Assembly: GCA_963701375.1 (NCBI GenBank)
Contig: CAVOZT010000001.1
Coordinates: 62,001 to 126,000 of the forward strand
Direction: 5' to 3'
DNA from: CAVXTF01 sp963701375
GTDB taxonomy: Bacteria > Actinomycetota > Acidimicrobiia > Acidimicrobiales > CAVXTF01
DNA length: 64,000 nt
How positions within the stretch are numbered: the first letter of the stretch is position 1; every line of letters begins with the position of its first letter. Positions 35,477 to 44,641 of the stretch are shown piece by piece. Below the pieces are notes generated by a model. It worked only from the letters and a program-made list of their open reading frames with translations, had not been told where the DNA came from and did no database searches. The translations under genes were made by a program, and so were the position numbers.

Positions 35477-36295
35477 TCAACTCAATCGGATTCTGTTGCC
35501 GGTGACCAGGTTCGCGGCGTCGGTGCATAGCCAGCCGACCACCTCGGCCACCTGGGCGGGTTCGGCGACACGAGCCCCGCGCGCATCGGCGAACCTGCGT
35601 ACCTCCGCTGTCACCCAGCCCGTGTCTGTGATCGGGGGGTGGACGATGTTCGCGGTGATGCCGTCTCTGGCGAGTTCGGTTGCGGCGGACACGGTGTAGT
35701 TCTCGAGAGCAGCCTTTGCCGCTCCGTAGGAGACCTCGTTAGGAAATCCGGTCGGTCCACCCGACGTGAGCGCGATGATCCGGCCCCAAGTGCCCCCGTT
35801 TTGGCGGTGCCGGCGGGCGAACTCCGCGATGAGGAGGGCGCCAGCCCTTGCGTCGACAGCGAAGTTGGCGTCGAACGAGGCGGCGGACACCTCCTCGGTC
35901 GGGCGGCCGAGCGGGTCGCTGGCAACACCGGAGAAGGAGTCCTGGCGCCAACCGCTCGCATTGTTCACGAGGATCGACACCGACCCCAGCGTCGCTTCTG
36001 CCTCCTCGAACACATGCGCTGGAGCCCCTGAGACTGTGAGATCCGTCTCGACGGCGAGGCAGCGCGCTTCGTGCTGCTCGATCATCTCGACAACTGCGGA
36101 GGCGTCCTGACGGCGCTGCGCGTCGTATACGGAGCCGGATCGCTGTTCACGCTCGGCCGTCGAAGGCACAGATCGGAAGAAGGTGACGACGACATTCGAG
36201 CCCAACCACGCGAGCTCCACCGCTATGGCCGCACCGATACCGTGATTCGCTCCCGTGATGAGAGCGGTCCTGCCCATGAGAGTTGGTGGCTGCAC
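35477..36295 (-). CDS. SDR family oxidoreductase
   Basis: The 272-residue protein has TGANHGIG (cofactor), NNASGW near the first catalytic Asn, LTSGGPTGFPN with the catalytic Ser region, SYGAAKAALENYT (Tyr-Lys) and a C-terminal TGNRIRLS. The residue after beta 2 suggests NADP(H). The start could be GTG 36295 or ATG 36277; I use the longer one. Function is unknown. It is downstream of the maleylpyruvate-isomerase-like gene and is likely in the same unit as egtBD. Confidence 0.8.
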   Translation of the reverse strand: MQPPTLMGRTALITGANHGIGAAIAVELAWLGSNVVVTFFRSVPSTAEREQRSGSVYDAQRRQDASAVVEMIEQHEARCLAVETDLTVSGAPAHVFEEAEATLGSVSILVNNASGWRQDSFSGVASDPLGRPTEEVSAASFDANFAVDARAGALLIAEFARRHRQNGGTWGRIIALTSGGPTGFPNEVSYGAAKAALENYTVSAATELARDGITANIVHPPITDTGWVTAEVRRFADARGARVAEPAQVAEVVGWLCTDAANLVTGNRIRLS

Positions 36296-36300
36296 CCGAG

Positions 36301-37104
36301 TCAGAAGCCGGGGAACACACTCCGGAGCGCCTCGAGTGTCACGCCGGTGACGCTCATGTCTGCCGGTAGGTGCTCGTCGTCAAGACGTCCGGCTACCAGA
36401 CGCAACAGGGCTTCAGCCGGCAAGACGATCTTCTCCGGGTCGCCGTCGACGTGGCTTGCGGGCGTCGCGGATTCGGGGATTTCAATGAGGGAGACCGACT
36501 CGTCCACCACCAGATCGAACGAACGCTCGGGAGCGGTCGTCACCACTCGCACCCGCATCGGTCCTCCGACCGGCTTGGCCGATCTGGCGACGCGTGGGGG
36601 AAGTTCGTCGATCAACAGGTCGGTCGCTGAAGGTGCAAGCGTCGCAGTCGGATCGACCACGACTGCGACATCCCACGAGTGGTAGGCCAGCTCCGAGACT
36701 CGCATGCCGAGCAGGCGAGCAGCATCGAGGTCCATTCCGAACATCGAGATGCGGAACTTGTCGAGCTGTTTCTCGTCGAGTTCCTCCACCCGCTCGACAA
36801 AGGCTTCGTCAGTGGCCTTGCAGTCAGCGGCCTGCAGCTCAGGGCTCTTGGTGTTCCATGCATCCCAAATAGGAGGAAACACAGCCTGGTCGGGCGGGTC
36901 CTCCCCGGAAAGTCCTGCATCGACCATCAGCGAGAAGATCTCTGCCCCGCTTCCGAGGTGCGAGAGCACCTGGGCGATCGTCCAGTCGTCGCAGTACGAG
37001 GGCCCCGTGAGTCGACCGGGCTCGAGACCGTCGATGAGCGCGGCCAGACTGTCGTGCACTCTCCGCATAGCTGATATCCAGATTCGTGCGTCAACGGTCG
37101 TCAT
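36301..37104 (-). CDS. maleylpyruvate isomerase family, mycothiol-dependent enzyme
   Basis: The 267-residue protein has the helical bundle seen at 6366: SYCDDWTIAQVLSHLGSGAE supplies the first metal His near residue 49, and RVSELAYHSWDVAVVVDP the C-terminal His. The C-terminal half is the MDMPI C-terminal domain with ARSAKPVGGPMRVRV. It lies six bases downstream of egtD, so a thiol-cofactor gene and a thiol-dependent enzyme are in one operon, which is interesting but not proof that it uses ergothioneine. Confidence 0.8.
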   Translation of the reverse strand: MTTVDARIWISAMRRVHDSLAALIDGLEPGRLTGPSYCDDWTIAQVLSHLGSGAEIFSLMVDAGLSGEDPPDQAVFPPIWDAWNTKSPELQAADCKATDEAFVERVEELDEKQLDKFRISMFGMDLDAARLLGMRVSELAYHSWDVAVVVDPTATLAPSATDLLIDELPPRVARSAKPVGGPMRVRVVTTAPERSFDLVVDESVSLIEIPESATPASHVDGDPEKIVLPAEALLRLVAGRLDDEHLPADMSVTGVTLEALRSVFPGF

Positions 37105-37110
37105 TGCCGC

Positions 37111-38091
37111 TCAGCAGTACGGCGTCGCAAGCGTGAGCAGGAACCCTTCTGGGTCTTCCCACATGGTGTCGACCACGAAGCCGGCAGCGCTCAGCTCTTT
37201 CTCGATTCCCTCGCGCGTGAACTTGGCGCTGGTCTCGGTGAGGAGATCCTCACCCCGCGCGAAGTGCACCTCCATGTCGAGCTCCTTGATCAGCACGGTC
37301 TGGTCGAGAAGCGAGCGCAAGCGCATCTCGATGTGCGACTCCTCCTCGTTCCAAACGGCCACGTGCTCGAACTGCGAAGGATCGAAGTCCGCTCCCAATT
37401 CTCTGTTCAGCACGAGCAGGACGTTGCGGTTGAACTCTGCGGTCACCCCGGCGGCGTCGTCGTACGCCGCGAGCAGCCGCGAGGGGTCCTTCACCAGGTC
37501 AGTGCCGAGCAAAAGGCTGTCTCCGTGAGTCAACGTGCAGTCGAGGTCGAACAAGAAGCGTGAACGCTGCTCCGGCCCGAGGTTGCCGATGGTGCTCCCG
37601 AGGAACACCACGAGCCGGCGCCCGTCCGCGGGAACGCGGTTGATGTGCTGGCTGAAGTCGCCCACCACAGCGTGAATTTGAAGATCGGGATAATCGGCGG
37701 CGAGGGCCGAAGCGGCGTCGAACAGTGTCTGGTCGCTCACGTCGAGCGGGACGTACTTCTTCAGCGTCTTCGTCTCGCTCAGGGCGTCGAGAAGGATCCG
37801 GGATTTTTCGCAGGTTCCCGCACCCAGCTCTACGAGAACCTCTGCGCCCGAACGATCAGCGATCTCGCCCGAGAACGACTCGAGCAGGCGACGCTCGGCC
37901 CGGGTCAGGTAGTACTCGGGGAGCCGCGTGATCTCGTCGAACAGGGCACTGCCCCTGTCGTCGTAGAACCAGACCGGAGGGAGCCATTTCTGGTCCGCCT
38001 GAAGCCCTCTTCGTACGTCGCGTTCGAGAGCTTCGCGGAGGTCTCCGGCTCTCAGGCAGACGTCGATAGAGGGAGCGCGAGCGGTTGCCAC
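37111..38091 (-). CDS. egtD: L-histidine N(alpha)-methyltransferase EgtD
   Basis: The 326-residue protein shows the EgtD hallmarks: WLPPVWFYDDRGSALFDEI near residue 36, YYLTRAERRLLE, VELGAGTCEKSRILLDAL for SAM binding, YVPLDVSDQTL, GSTIGNLGP and LGTDLVKDPSRLLAAYDD. It makes hercynine (trimethylhistidine), the first step of ergothioneine biosynthesis. GTG 38091 lies four bases after the egtB stop, so the two are co-translated. EgtA, EgtC and EgtE are not in this window. Confidence 0.92.
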   Translation of the reverse strand: MATARAPSIDVCLRAGDLREALERDVRRGLQADQKWLPPVWFYDDRGSALFDEITRLPEYYLTRAERRLLESFSGEIADRSGAEVLVELGAGTCEKSRILLDALSETKTLKKYVPLDVSDQTLFDAASALAADYPDLQIHAVVGDFSQHINRVPADGRRLVVFLGSTIGNLGPEQRSRFLFDLDCTLTHGDSLLLGTDLVKDPSRLLAAYDDAAGVTAEFNRNVLLVLNRELGADFDPSQFEHVAVWNEEESHIEMRLRSLLDQTVLIKELDMEVHFARGEDLLTETSAKFTREGIEKELSAAGFVVDTMWEDPEGFLLTLATPYC

Positions 38092-38095
38092 CCGC

Positions 38096-39391
38096 TCAAG
38101 AGTCGTGCGCCAGGCGCAGGCCCGAGAAGACCCATCTGGCGGACGGCGGGAAGAAGTTCCGGTACGTCGGACGCACGTGTTCCTCGGGGGTTACACAGCT
38201 CCCTCCGCGGAGCACGTACTGGTTCACCATGAATTTCCCGTTGTACTCGCCCACGGCGCCGCTCGCCGGGCGGAAGCCCGGGTAAGGAGCGTAGGCAGAG
38301 GACGTCCACTGCCAGACATCTCCGTACATCGAGGAGCTGTCGGTGACGGGCTTCGGGTGCAGGATGGTGGAGTCCAGGAAATTCCCTGCCGGTTCCGACG
38401 AAGCCGCGACGGTTTCCCACTCGGCCTCGGTCGGCAGCCTCGCTCCGGCCCAACGGGCGAAGGCGTCTGCCTCGTAATAGCTCACGTGGCAAACGGGCTC
38501 GGCGTGTCGAACGACGCGGGGACCGCCGAGTGTGTAGTACCACCAGACGCCGTCTTGTTGGTACCAGTAAAGCGGTGCATCCCATTGCTGGGTCTGGCTT
38601 GTCGCCCAGCCGTCCGACAACCAAAGCTCGGGCCGGCTGTAAGCACCGTCCTCGATGAATTGGATCCACTCACCGCAGGTGACCGGCCTGGCGTCCAGGG
38701 CGAAGGGCTCGAGGTGAACCGCATGGCGGGGTAGTTCGTTGTCGAAGACGAACCCGTTTCCACGGAAGCCGATCTCACAGAGCCCGCCGTCGTGCTCGAT
38801 CCTGGAGGCGGGAGTCCACGGCCCTGGTGCTGAGGCGGAGGAAACTAGAGGATCGGGGCCCCGACTCGCCGCGGCGGCGGCGTAGGCGGGCTGCGGCAGG
38901 TTCTGGGACAGGACGTGCTTGATGTCCATGAGCAGGAGCTCCTGGTGCTGCTGCTCGTGGTTCAACCCGAGCTCCACCAGGTCGCAAAGTGCGATGTCCG
39001 AGCCGTCCGAGATGCCCGAGATGAGCTCGAGCATTGCCCGGTCGACGCTCGCCCGGTACTGCCCGACCTCAGACGCCGTCGGCCGCGACAACAGACCTCT
39101 CGAGGGGCGGGGATGCCTTGCCCCGAGCGACTCGTAGTAGGAGTTGAAGAGGTACGCGTAGTCGGGATTGAACGGCACGTATCCCGGAAGCGAGGGTTCG
39201 AGCAAGAACGTCTCGAAGAACCAGCTCGTGTGCGCGCGATGCCATTTGGTCGGGCTGACGTCGGGCATCGATTGCACCGTCTGGTCTTCCGGTGACAGCG
39301 GCGCAGCGAGCGCCTCGGTGGTGTCGCGCACATCCGAGTAGCGCGCGCCGAGTGTTGCTACGGACTGCTCGTTGGTGACAAGACCGGTCAT
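38096..39391 (-). CDS. egtB: ergothioneine sulfoxide synthase EgtB
   Basis: The 431-residue protein has an N-terminal DinB-like domain with LNHEQQHQELLLMD, which together with an upstream His binds the non-heme iron, and a C-terminal formylglycine-generating-enzyme-like domain (DARPVTCGEWIQFI, LPTEAEWETVA, DVWQWTSSAYAPYPGF). EgtB joins hercynine to a thiol donor with O2. I start at ATG 39391 because EgtB proteins begin near here; the frame continues to an ATG at 39499 and beyond. Which thiol (gamma-glutamylcysteine or cysteine) it uses cannot be read, although no egtA or egtC is nearby. Confidence 0.9.
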   Translation of the reverse strand: MTGLVTNEQSVATLGARYSDVRDTTEALAAPLSPEDQTVQSMPDVSPTKWHRAHTSWFFETFLLEPSLPGYVPFNPDYAYLFNSYYESLGARHPRPSRGLLSRPTASEVGQYRASVDRAMLELISGISDGSDIALCDLVELGLNHEQQHQELLLMDIKHVLSQNLPQPAYAAAAASRGPDPLVSSASAPGPWTPASRIEHDGGLCEIGFRGNGFVFDNELPRHAVHLEPFALDARPVTCGEWIQFIEDGAYSRPELWLSDGWATSQTQQWDAPLYWYQQDGVWWYYTLGGPRVVRHAEPVCHVSYYEADAFARWAGARLPTEAEWETVAASSEPAGNFLDSTILHPKPVTDSSSMYGDVWQWTSSAYAPYPGFRPASGAVGEYNGKFMVNQYVLRGGSCVTPEEHVRPTYRNFFPPSARWVFSGLRLAHDS

Positions 39392-39588
39392 CTTCGTTTC
39401 CCAGTTGTCGGAGGACCCGATCACGGGTCGGGCGGCCGAGGATCTCGCGTCTGTATGGGCGGGCGGCGTTTCTGCGATACGTGGCGAGACCCCGGTCATC
39501 AGCCTAGGAGGAGGTTGTAACGAATTCGGCTCTACCCGGCGGCAGGCCCGTAAAACGGGTCGTCTGAGGCACACGGTAATGCCCGCTG

Positions 39589-39606
39589 CCAGGAAAAACT
39601 TCCCGG
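39589..39606 (-). terminator. candidate terminator hairpin after the peroxiredoxin gene
   Basis: On the minus strand CCGGGAA and TTCCTGG form a seven-base stem with one G-T pair and a GTTT loop, starting 18 bases after the peroxiredoxin stop; there is no T-run. It precedes egtB, and the 232-base gap there suggests egtB has its own promoter. No other structure was seen in this gap except a weak CCCGT-AAA-ACGGG hairpin at 39547-39559. Confidence 0.4.
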
Positions 39607-39623
39607 CTAGGCAGGGCAACGGC

Positions 39624-40106
39624 TCACAGGTGGGAGAGGACCGCCTCGCAGGAGCTCACGTCGACGCCCGGGACCCTCTCGACGTCGATCCGGGCTATCA
39701 CCCCGTCTTCGATGACCGCTGCGTACCGCTGCGACCGGATTCCGAGCCCCATGCCCGTGGCGTCGAAGTCCAGACCCATGGCGCGGGTGAACTCCCCGTT
39801 CCCGTCGGCGAGCATCAGGATCTTGTCTTGGACACCCTGGGAGCGTCCCCACGCGTCCATAACCCACGCGTCGTTCACCGACACGCATGCGATCTTCGAC
39901 ACGCCTTTACCTATGAGCTCGTCGGCGTGCTCGACGAAACCCGGAAGATGGACCTTCGAGCACCCGGGCGTGAAGGCGCCAGGTACTCCGAACAGGACCA
40001 CCCGTCCGGTTCCGAGCACGTCCCCGCTCCTCACGGTGATCGGACCCTCCGGGCCCATCGTGCGCAGCTCGACATCGGGGATCTTGTCGCCGACGGATAC
40101 GGGCAT
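39624..40106 (-). CDS. peroxiredoxin (Prx5/AhpE-like)
   Basis: The 160-residue protein has the peroxidatic-Cys region VPGAFTPGCSKVHLPGFVE, with the Pro, Thr and Cys of the PxxxT/SxxC motif, and the following LGFDFDATGMGLGIRSQRYA-like Prx5 segment. It reduces H2O2 or alkyl hydroperoxides with a thiol; no second resolving Cys is obvious apart from one near the C-terminus (SSCEAVL). The start ATG 40106 has AAGGGAG upstream; the frame extends upstream without a ribosome site. It is divergent from the CaiB-like gene. Confidence 0.85.
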   Translation of the reverse strand: MPVSVGDKIPDVELRTMGPEGPITVRSGDVLGTGRVVLFGVPGAFTPGCSKVHLPGFVEHADELIGKGVSKIACVSVNDAWVMDAWGRSQGVQDKILMLADGNGEFTRAMGLDFDATGMGLGIRSQRYAAVIEDGVIARIDVERVPGVDVSSCEAVLSHL

Positions 40107-40221
40107 TCGAGCTCCCTTCGACCTGGGGCGTCGTTGCTCGCCGGCGACGCCGGCACGACGCTTCATCCGAACGCACCCGGCGACGCTGTGTCAATCCGAG
40201 CGAGAACTAGCTTGAACCGAC

Positions 40222-42660
40222 ATGGCGGTAGACGACGCGTCGCCCGATGGTGCGGCGACAATCGATGCGGGGATTGACGGAGCACTTGCCGGCATAAGCA
40301 TCCTCGACCTGACAACCGGAATTGCCGGGCCCCTCGGAGTCCTCCTTCTCGCCGAGCAGGGAGCTCACGTGGTGAAGGTGGAACCGCCGGGAGGCGACCC
40401 GCTGCGCTCGATACCAGGTTCGGCGGTATGGCACAGGAGCCGGCGCTCTGTGATCGTCGACCTCGACGACGAAGAAGGCCGAGCCCGTTTCGAAGACCTG
40501 CTTTCCTCCGCCGACGTGCTCGTCGAGAGCTTTGCTCCCGGGACGATGGCCAGGTGGGGTCTTGCCTACGAAGACCTCCGCGAGAGGTACCCGCGTCTTG
40601 TCTTCGCCTCGGCACCGGCTTATCCGGCGGCGAGCCGCAATGCGAGCCGCCCCGGCTACGACGCGCTGGTTCAGGCGCGCGCAGGGCTCCAGAGCGAGCA
40701 GCCCGGATGGCGCGACGGTCCAATATTCCTGCACTTCCCTGCGCCGAGCATGGCCACGTGCTTCATGTTGGCCATCGGTGTGACGTCTGCTCTTCGTGCG
40801 AGGCAGCACACGGGAACGGGCCAGTGGGTCGAGACGTCGCTCTACCAGGGGGCGCTCGCCTACACGACGATGCTCTGGCACGAGGCTTCGCGAGCGGGTC
40901 CCGGGCATCACGGAATGCTCGCCAAGACCAATCCGCCGGGAGTCCACCAGACGAGCATCTACGAGTGCGCCGACGGGTGGGCCCACGCCGCGACGATGAA
41001 CGGTCTCACCCCCAAATCCACGTTGCAGGAGATCGCCGGACTCGAAGCCCCGGATCCGGCTGCGATCTGGAGCGCGACCCCGCAGGAGCGGCGCGCGGCT
41101 GACGAACGCGCCCGCGAGGCGGTGAGGTCGTGTCGACGCGACGAGCTCGTGGCCGCGATGAACGAGGCGAACCTCGGCGCAGAGGCCGTGATCCCCATGA
41201 GCGAGGCCTACGCCCACCCCCAGCTCGTTGCGAACGGCATGGTCGTGCAGATAGAGGACCCCGAACTCGGGCTCACCACCCAGATCGGCGTGCCGGTCAA
41301 CCTGTCGAGGACCCCGGGCGGCATCACCGGGCCGAGACCGTTGCCGGGTCAGCACGATGAAGAGGTCCTCGGCCGAGGTGACTTTGGAGACCGTGCTCCG
41401 GGACGCGAGGCGCATGGATCGGCCGGGCGCGAAACGCACGACGTTCTGCATCACGCGCTCGAAGGCCTCGTCGTGCTCGACCTGGGCCAGTACCTCGCAG
41501 GTCCGTTCGGCCCGATGATCCTGTCGGACCTCGGCGCCGACGTGATGAAGGTCGAGCCGGTGACGGGGGACCGTATGAGGCTCGCGGCTGCGGCGTTCGT
41601 CGGATGCCAGCACGGCAAACGGTCGATCGCGCTCGACCTTCGCAAGCCCGAGGGGTTGGAGGTGCTCTACAAGCTGGTCGAGCGTGCGGACGTCGTGCAC
41701 CACAACATGACCAAGGGCACCGCGGCCCGTCTCGGTGTGGACGAGGAAACGTTGAGGAAGTACAAGCCCGATCTCGTCTACTGCAACACGTTCGCGTACG
41801 GCGCCGAAGGACCGCTTTCGCATTCTGGGGGACTCGATCCGCTTTACCAAGCGTCTTGCGGGCTCGAGTACGAAGCGGGGCCGGTCCACGCCGGAAACCC
41901 GCCCCTGTACATACGCATGGGGATGTGCGACACCGGCAACGCACTCTTGTCGGTGCTCGGTGTGCTGCTCGCCGTCTACCGCCGGGGCGAGGACGGGGAA
42001 GGTCAGTCCGTCACCACGTCGCTGCTCAACGCGGGAGCGGTCTTCTCGAGTGGGTCGTTCCTTACAGAATCCGGGCCTCGCGATCTCCCGCCCCTCGACA
42101 AGGGACAGACGGGGATGGGCGCTCTCTACCGCCTGTACCGGACGTTCGACGGTTGGATCCAGTTGGCGGCGGTCGGCCCCGGGCATTTCGAGGCCCTTTG
42201 TTCGGCGCTTGGGTGCACTGAGCTCGCCGGCGACGAGCGCTTCGGGTCACCCGAACTCCGGATGCGCAACCGGGAGGCCCTCGAGGATCTGCTCGAGCCG
42301 AGGTTCGCGACGAGGACGTCGCAACAGATGCATCTCGATCTCGAGGCGGCAGACGTGCCGAGTGAGATCCCGGTCGATACCCACGGTGGGGAGACAGTCC
42401 TCCACGACGACGAGAATCTCGAGCTCGGGCTCGTCGTCTCCTACGAGCACCCGCTGCTCGGGTCACTTCGGCAGTTCGGTCATCTCGTGACCTTCTCGGA
42501 CACTCCTGGTCGCATCGCCGGTCCTCCGCCGCTCGTGGGGGAGCACTCCCGCGACATCTTGGCGTGGGCCGGGTACGGCCCTGACGCCGCCGACGAGCTC
42601 AAGGCGAGTGGCGTCGTTGGCTGGCCCGAAGAAGCAGGCGACTACCCCTGGAGCTGCTGA
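40222..42660 (+). CDS. CaiB/BaiF family CoA transferase, tandem two-domain protein
   Basis: The 812-residue protein has two full CaiB-type units: about residues 22-385 (LAGISILDLTTGIAGPLGVL, GAHVVKVEPPGGDPLR, RGYDAL-type segments) and about 415-800 (LVVLDLGQYLAGPFGPMILS, GADVMKVEPVTGDRMR, YNTFAYG-like NTFAYGAEGPLS). Each normally places a catalytic Asp for a thioester intermediate with CoA; in such fused proteins one half can be inactive, and I cannot decide which. It probably moves CoA onto an unknown carboxylate. The stop lies in a 28-bp tandem repeat at 42642-42697. Confidence 0.85.
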   Translation: MAVDDASPDGAATIDAGIDGALAGISILDLTTGIAGPLGVLLLAEQGAHVVKVEPPGGDPLRSIPGSAVWHRSRRSVIVDLDDEEGRARFEDLLSSADVLVESFAPGTMARWGLAYEDLRERYPRLVFASAPAYPAASRNASRPGYDALVQARAGLQSEQPGWRDGPIFLHFPAPSMATCFMLAIGVTSALRARQHTGTGQWVETSLYQGALAYTTMLWHEASRAGPGHHGMLAKTNPPGVHQTSIYECADGWAHAATMNGLTPKSTLQEIAGLEAPDPAAIWSATPQERRAADERAREAVRSCRRDELVAAMNEANLGAEAVIPMSEAYAHPQLVANGMVVQIEDPELGLTTQIGVPVNLSRTPGGITGPRPLPGQHDEEVLGRGDFGDRAPGREAHGSAGRETHDVLHHALEGLVVLDLGQYLAGPFGPMILSDLGADVMKVEPVTGDRMRLAAAAFVGCQHGKRSIALDLRKPEGLEVLYKLVERADVVHHNMTKGTAARLGVDEETLRKYKPDLVYCNTFAYGAEGPLSHSGGLDPLYQASCGLEYEAGPVHAGNPPLYIRMGMCDTGNALLSVLGVLLAVYRRGEDGEGQSVTTSLLNAGAVFSSGSFLTESGPRDLPPLDKGQTGMGALYRLYRTFDGWIQLAAVGPGHFEALCSALGCTELAGDERFGSPELRMRNREALEDLLEPRFATRTSQQMHLDLEAADVPSEIPVDTHGGETVLHDDENLELGLVVSYEHPLLGSLRQFGHLVTFSDTPGRIAGPPPLVGEHSRDILAWAGYGPDAADELKASGVVGWPEEAGDYPWSC

Positions 42661-42730
42661 GCCGGTCTGCTACCCCTGGAGCTGCTGAGCCGCTCTGTCC
42701 AGGGTCCCGCCTCTGTCCAGGGTCCTCGCC
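42642..42730. repeat. nested tandem repeats: 28 bp x2 then 18 bp x2, across the CaiB stop
   Basis: CTACCCCTGGAGCTGCTGAG starts a 28-bp unit at 42642 and 42670 that differs at one base; the first copy contains the CaiB stop codon. A second pair, beginning TCTGTCCAGGGTCC, follows at 42694 and 42712. The block fills most of the gap before the ArsR-fusion gene. Confidence 0.8.
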
Positions 42731-42771
42731 AAGGCCAGTTGACGCGTTAGTGGCCGCTAACATATCCTCGA

Positions 42772-44103
42772 ATGCGTGATCTCGTCGCTGTCCTTGCTGA
42801 ACCGAACCGCCGGAGGCTTCTCGAGCTTCTGTCGGGCGGCGAGAAGTCCGTCAGTGCCCTTGCGTCACATTTCGGCGTCACTCGGTCTGCAATCTCGCAG
42901 CACCTCGGGGTCCTCGCCGATGCCGGACTCGTCAAGGCCCGCCAAGAAGGTCGCTTTCGCTACTACCAGGTAGTCCCGCAGGGGTTGGCCGAGCTGCGCG
43001 CCTCGCTCGACGTCTTTTGGACAGCGGAGCTGCAGGAGCTGGCAACCGCCCCTCGACCACCAGCTATCCGACCACCAGCTACTCCACCAGCAGCCACACG
43101 ACCACCAGCTAGCCAGCCAACAAGAGGAGGAAGAGCGATGGCTCTCGAGAAGTCCGTGTTTGTGCCGCTCGGTCCGGACGAGACGTTCACGCTCATCACC
43201 GAGCCGGAGCGTCTCCGTCGCTGGCAGACGATCACGGCGCGCATAGATCTGCGGGCGGGTGGCGACTACCGCTGGACGATCGTCCCCGGTCACACGGCTG
43301 CGGGGATAGTGAAGGAGGTCGAGCCCGGCCGGCGTCTCGTGTTGACGTGGGGATGGGAGGACACAGACGAGCTTCACCCTGGCGCCTCGACGGTCACGAT
43401 CTCCCTCGAGCCGGTCAACGGTGGCACCCTCGTGCGTCTCGTCCACGACGGGCTCACAGAGGAGCAGGCCGAAGGTCATGCCACAGGTTGGGACCACTAC
43501 CTCGGACGTTTGGCGGCCGCAGCCAAAGATGGCGACGCGGGAGCCGACGAGTGGGCATCACCCGAAGAGCTCGACAGACTCTCGGCGGCCGAGGCGTCGC
43601 TAGCCGTGTGCCAGTCGGTGCTTCGGGACATCGGCGTTTCCGACGGGACACTGCCGACGCCTTGCGACAAGTTCACGGTGGACGATCTGCTCACACACCT
43701 GCTCGGATCGATCTCCCATATCGGCGCGATGGCCGGATCGGAGATTCCGCTCGGTGAGGGCAGCTCGGAGGTGAGGGTCGCAGACGTCTCGCAGCGGGCA
43801 CTCGAGGCGTGGCGAAAGCGCGGCGTCGAAGGGGAGGTCGCCTTCGGTGCCATGAACGTACCGGCCACCGTCGCGGCGAGCATCTTGTCAGTCGAGCTAC
43901 TGGTCCACGCGTGGGATTTTGCGCAGGCCTCTTCCCAACAGCTCGCGGTCAGCCCCGCTCTTAGCGACTACGTCCTAGGCCTGGCGAGAGAGATCATCGC
44001 TCCCCAGATGCGAGACGGTGACAGGTTCGCAGCCGAGGTCTCGGTCGGGCCGGACGCAGACAATCTGCAACGTCTCGTGGCGTTCACTGGCCGCGCGTCG
44101 TAG
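42772..44103 (+). CDS. ArsR-type regulator fused in frame to SRPBCC and TIGR03086-like domains
   Basis: The 443-residue frame has an ArsR winged helix (about 1-100: AVLAEPNRRRLLELLSGGEK, FGVTRSAISQHLGVLADAGL), a Pro/Ala-rich linker (about 93-118), an SRPBCC (START-like) domain (about 123-245: KSVFVPLGPDETFTLIT, VKEVEPGRRLVLTWGWED) and a DinB-like TIGR03086 domain (about 255-443: PTPCDKFTVDDLLTHLLGSI, ILSVELLVHAWDFAQA). Usually ArsR and SRPBCC are separate genes. AGGAGG lies seven bases before the internal ATG 43138 (MALEKS), so the second part may also be made on its own. The linker is encoded by tandem repeats (43052-43116). Confidence 0.75.
   Translation: MRDLVAVLAEPNRRRLLELLSGGEKSVSALASHFGVTRSAISQHLGVLADAGLVKARQEGRFRYYQVVPQGLAELRASLDVFWTAELQELATAPRPPAIRPPATPPAATRPPASQPTRGGRAMALEKSVFVPLGPDETFTLITEPERLRRWQTITARIDLRAGGDYRWTIVPGHTAAGIVKEVEPGRRLVLTWGWEDTDELHPGASTVTISLEPVNGGTLVRLVHDGLTEEQAEGHATGWDHYLGRLAAAAKDGDAGADEWASPEELDRLSAAEASLAVCQSVLRDIGVSDGTLPTPCDKFTVDDLLTHLLGSISHIGAMAGSEIPLGEGSSEVRVADVSQRALEAWRKRGVEGEVAFGAMNVPATVAASILSVELLVHAWDFAQASSQQLAVSPALSDYVLGLAREIIAPQMRDGDRFAAEVSVGPDADNLQRLVAFTGRAS
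43052..43116. repeat. imperfect CGACCACCAGCTA repeats in the ArsR/SRPBCC linker
   Basis: At least three copies of a CGACCACCAGCTA-like unit (43054, 43069, 43099) and one degenerate copy encode the Pro/Ala linker just before the internal ribosome site. They may have joined two genes by removing a stop. Confidence 0.7.
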
Positions 44104-44184
44104 CCGAGCGAGACCTGCAGAGCTGAGCAGGGGTCAAGGACTAACCAGAGACAAGCCAACAGACAAACCAACAGGAGGAAATCG

Positions 44185-44506
44185 ATGGCGAAGTTCGTAC
44201 TTGCATACACCGGCGGCGGCAGCATGGAAGGTGCCTCTGCCGAGGAGCAGCAAAAGGTCATGGAGGAGTGGATGAATTTGGTTCGGCTCCCTTGGGGAGG
44301 CCGTTGCAGACGGCGGAGCCCCCTTCGGACCGTCGAGCACGATCAGCCCGGACGGAAAGGTTCGCGAAGGTGGAGTAGCAGCACTGACGGGCTACTCGAT
44401 CATCACGGCCGACAGCCTCCACGAGGCAACCTCCGCTGCAAAGGGATGCCCAGTTCTCTCGGCCGGCGGTTCAGTCGACGTTTACGAGGCGCTCCCCATC
44501 GGCTAG
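44185..44506 (+). CDS. YCII-related protein (apparent frameshift in T-run at 44277)
   Basis: ATG 44185 starts MAKFVLAYTGGGSMEGASAE, typical of small YCII-fold proteins next to ArsR-SRPBCC genes. The frame then goes wrong at TTT 44277-44279; deleting one T gives WFGSLGEAVADGGAPFGPSS, TGYSIITADSLHEATSAAKG and a stop at 44506, 106 residues in all, the usual size. GGAGG lies eight bases upstream of the ATG. The function of YCII proteins is mostly unknown; the location with a DinB-like and SRPBCC protein is recurrent in actinobacteria. Confidence 0.8.
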
Positions 44507-44641
44507 GAGCCTGCGCCAGGGATACGCTGCCCTCGGGAGGGTTCAACGTGTCCGATCATATTGCCGAGCCTGGGGAGCACGGCGGCTCCCCGGGTTTGAG
44601 ATAGACCCCGTCGATCGCTCCATCAGCCCGGTCTGCTAGCG

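Noticed and set aside
40207..42186. 659-codon minus-strand frame opposite the CaiB gene
   Set aside because: No recognisable domain; the opposite strand has two complete CaiB units.
44277..44604. C-terminal part of a 139-residue YCII version
   Set aside because: The tail after the T-run is Arg-rich shadow sequence; the repaired frame matches the family.
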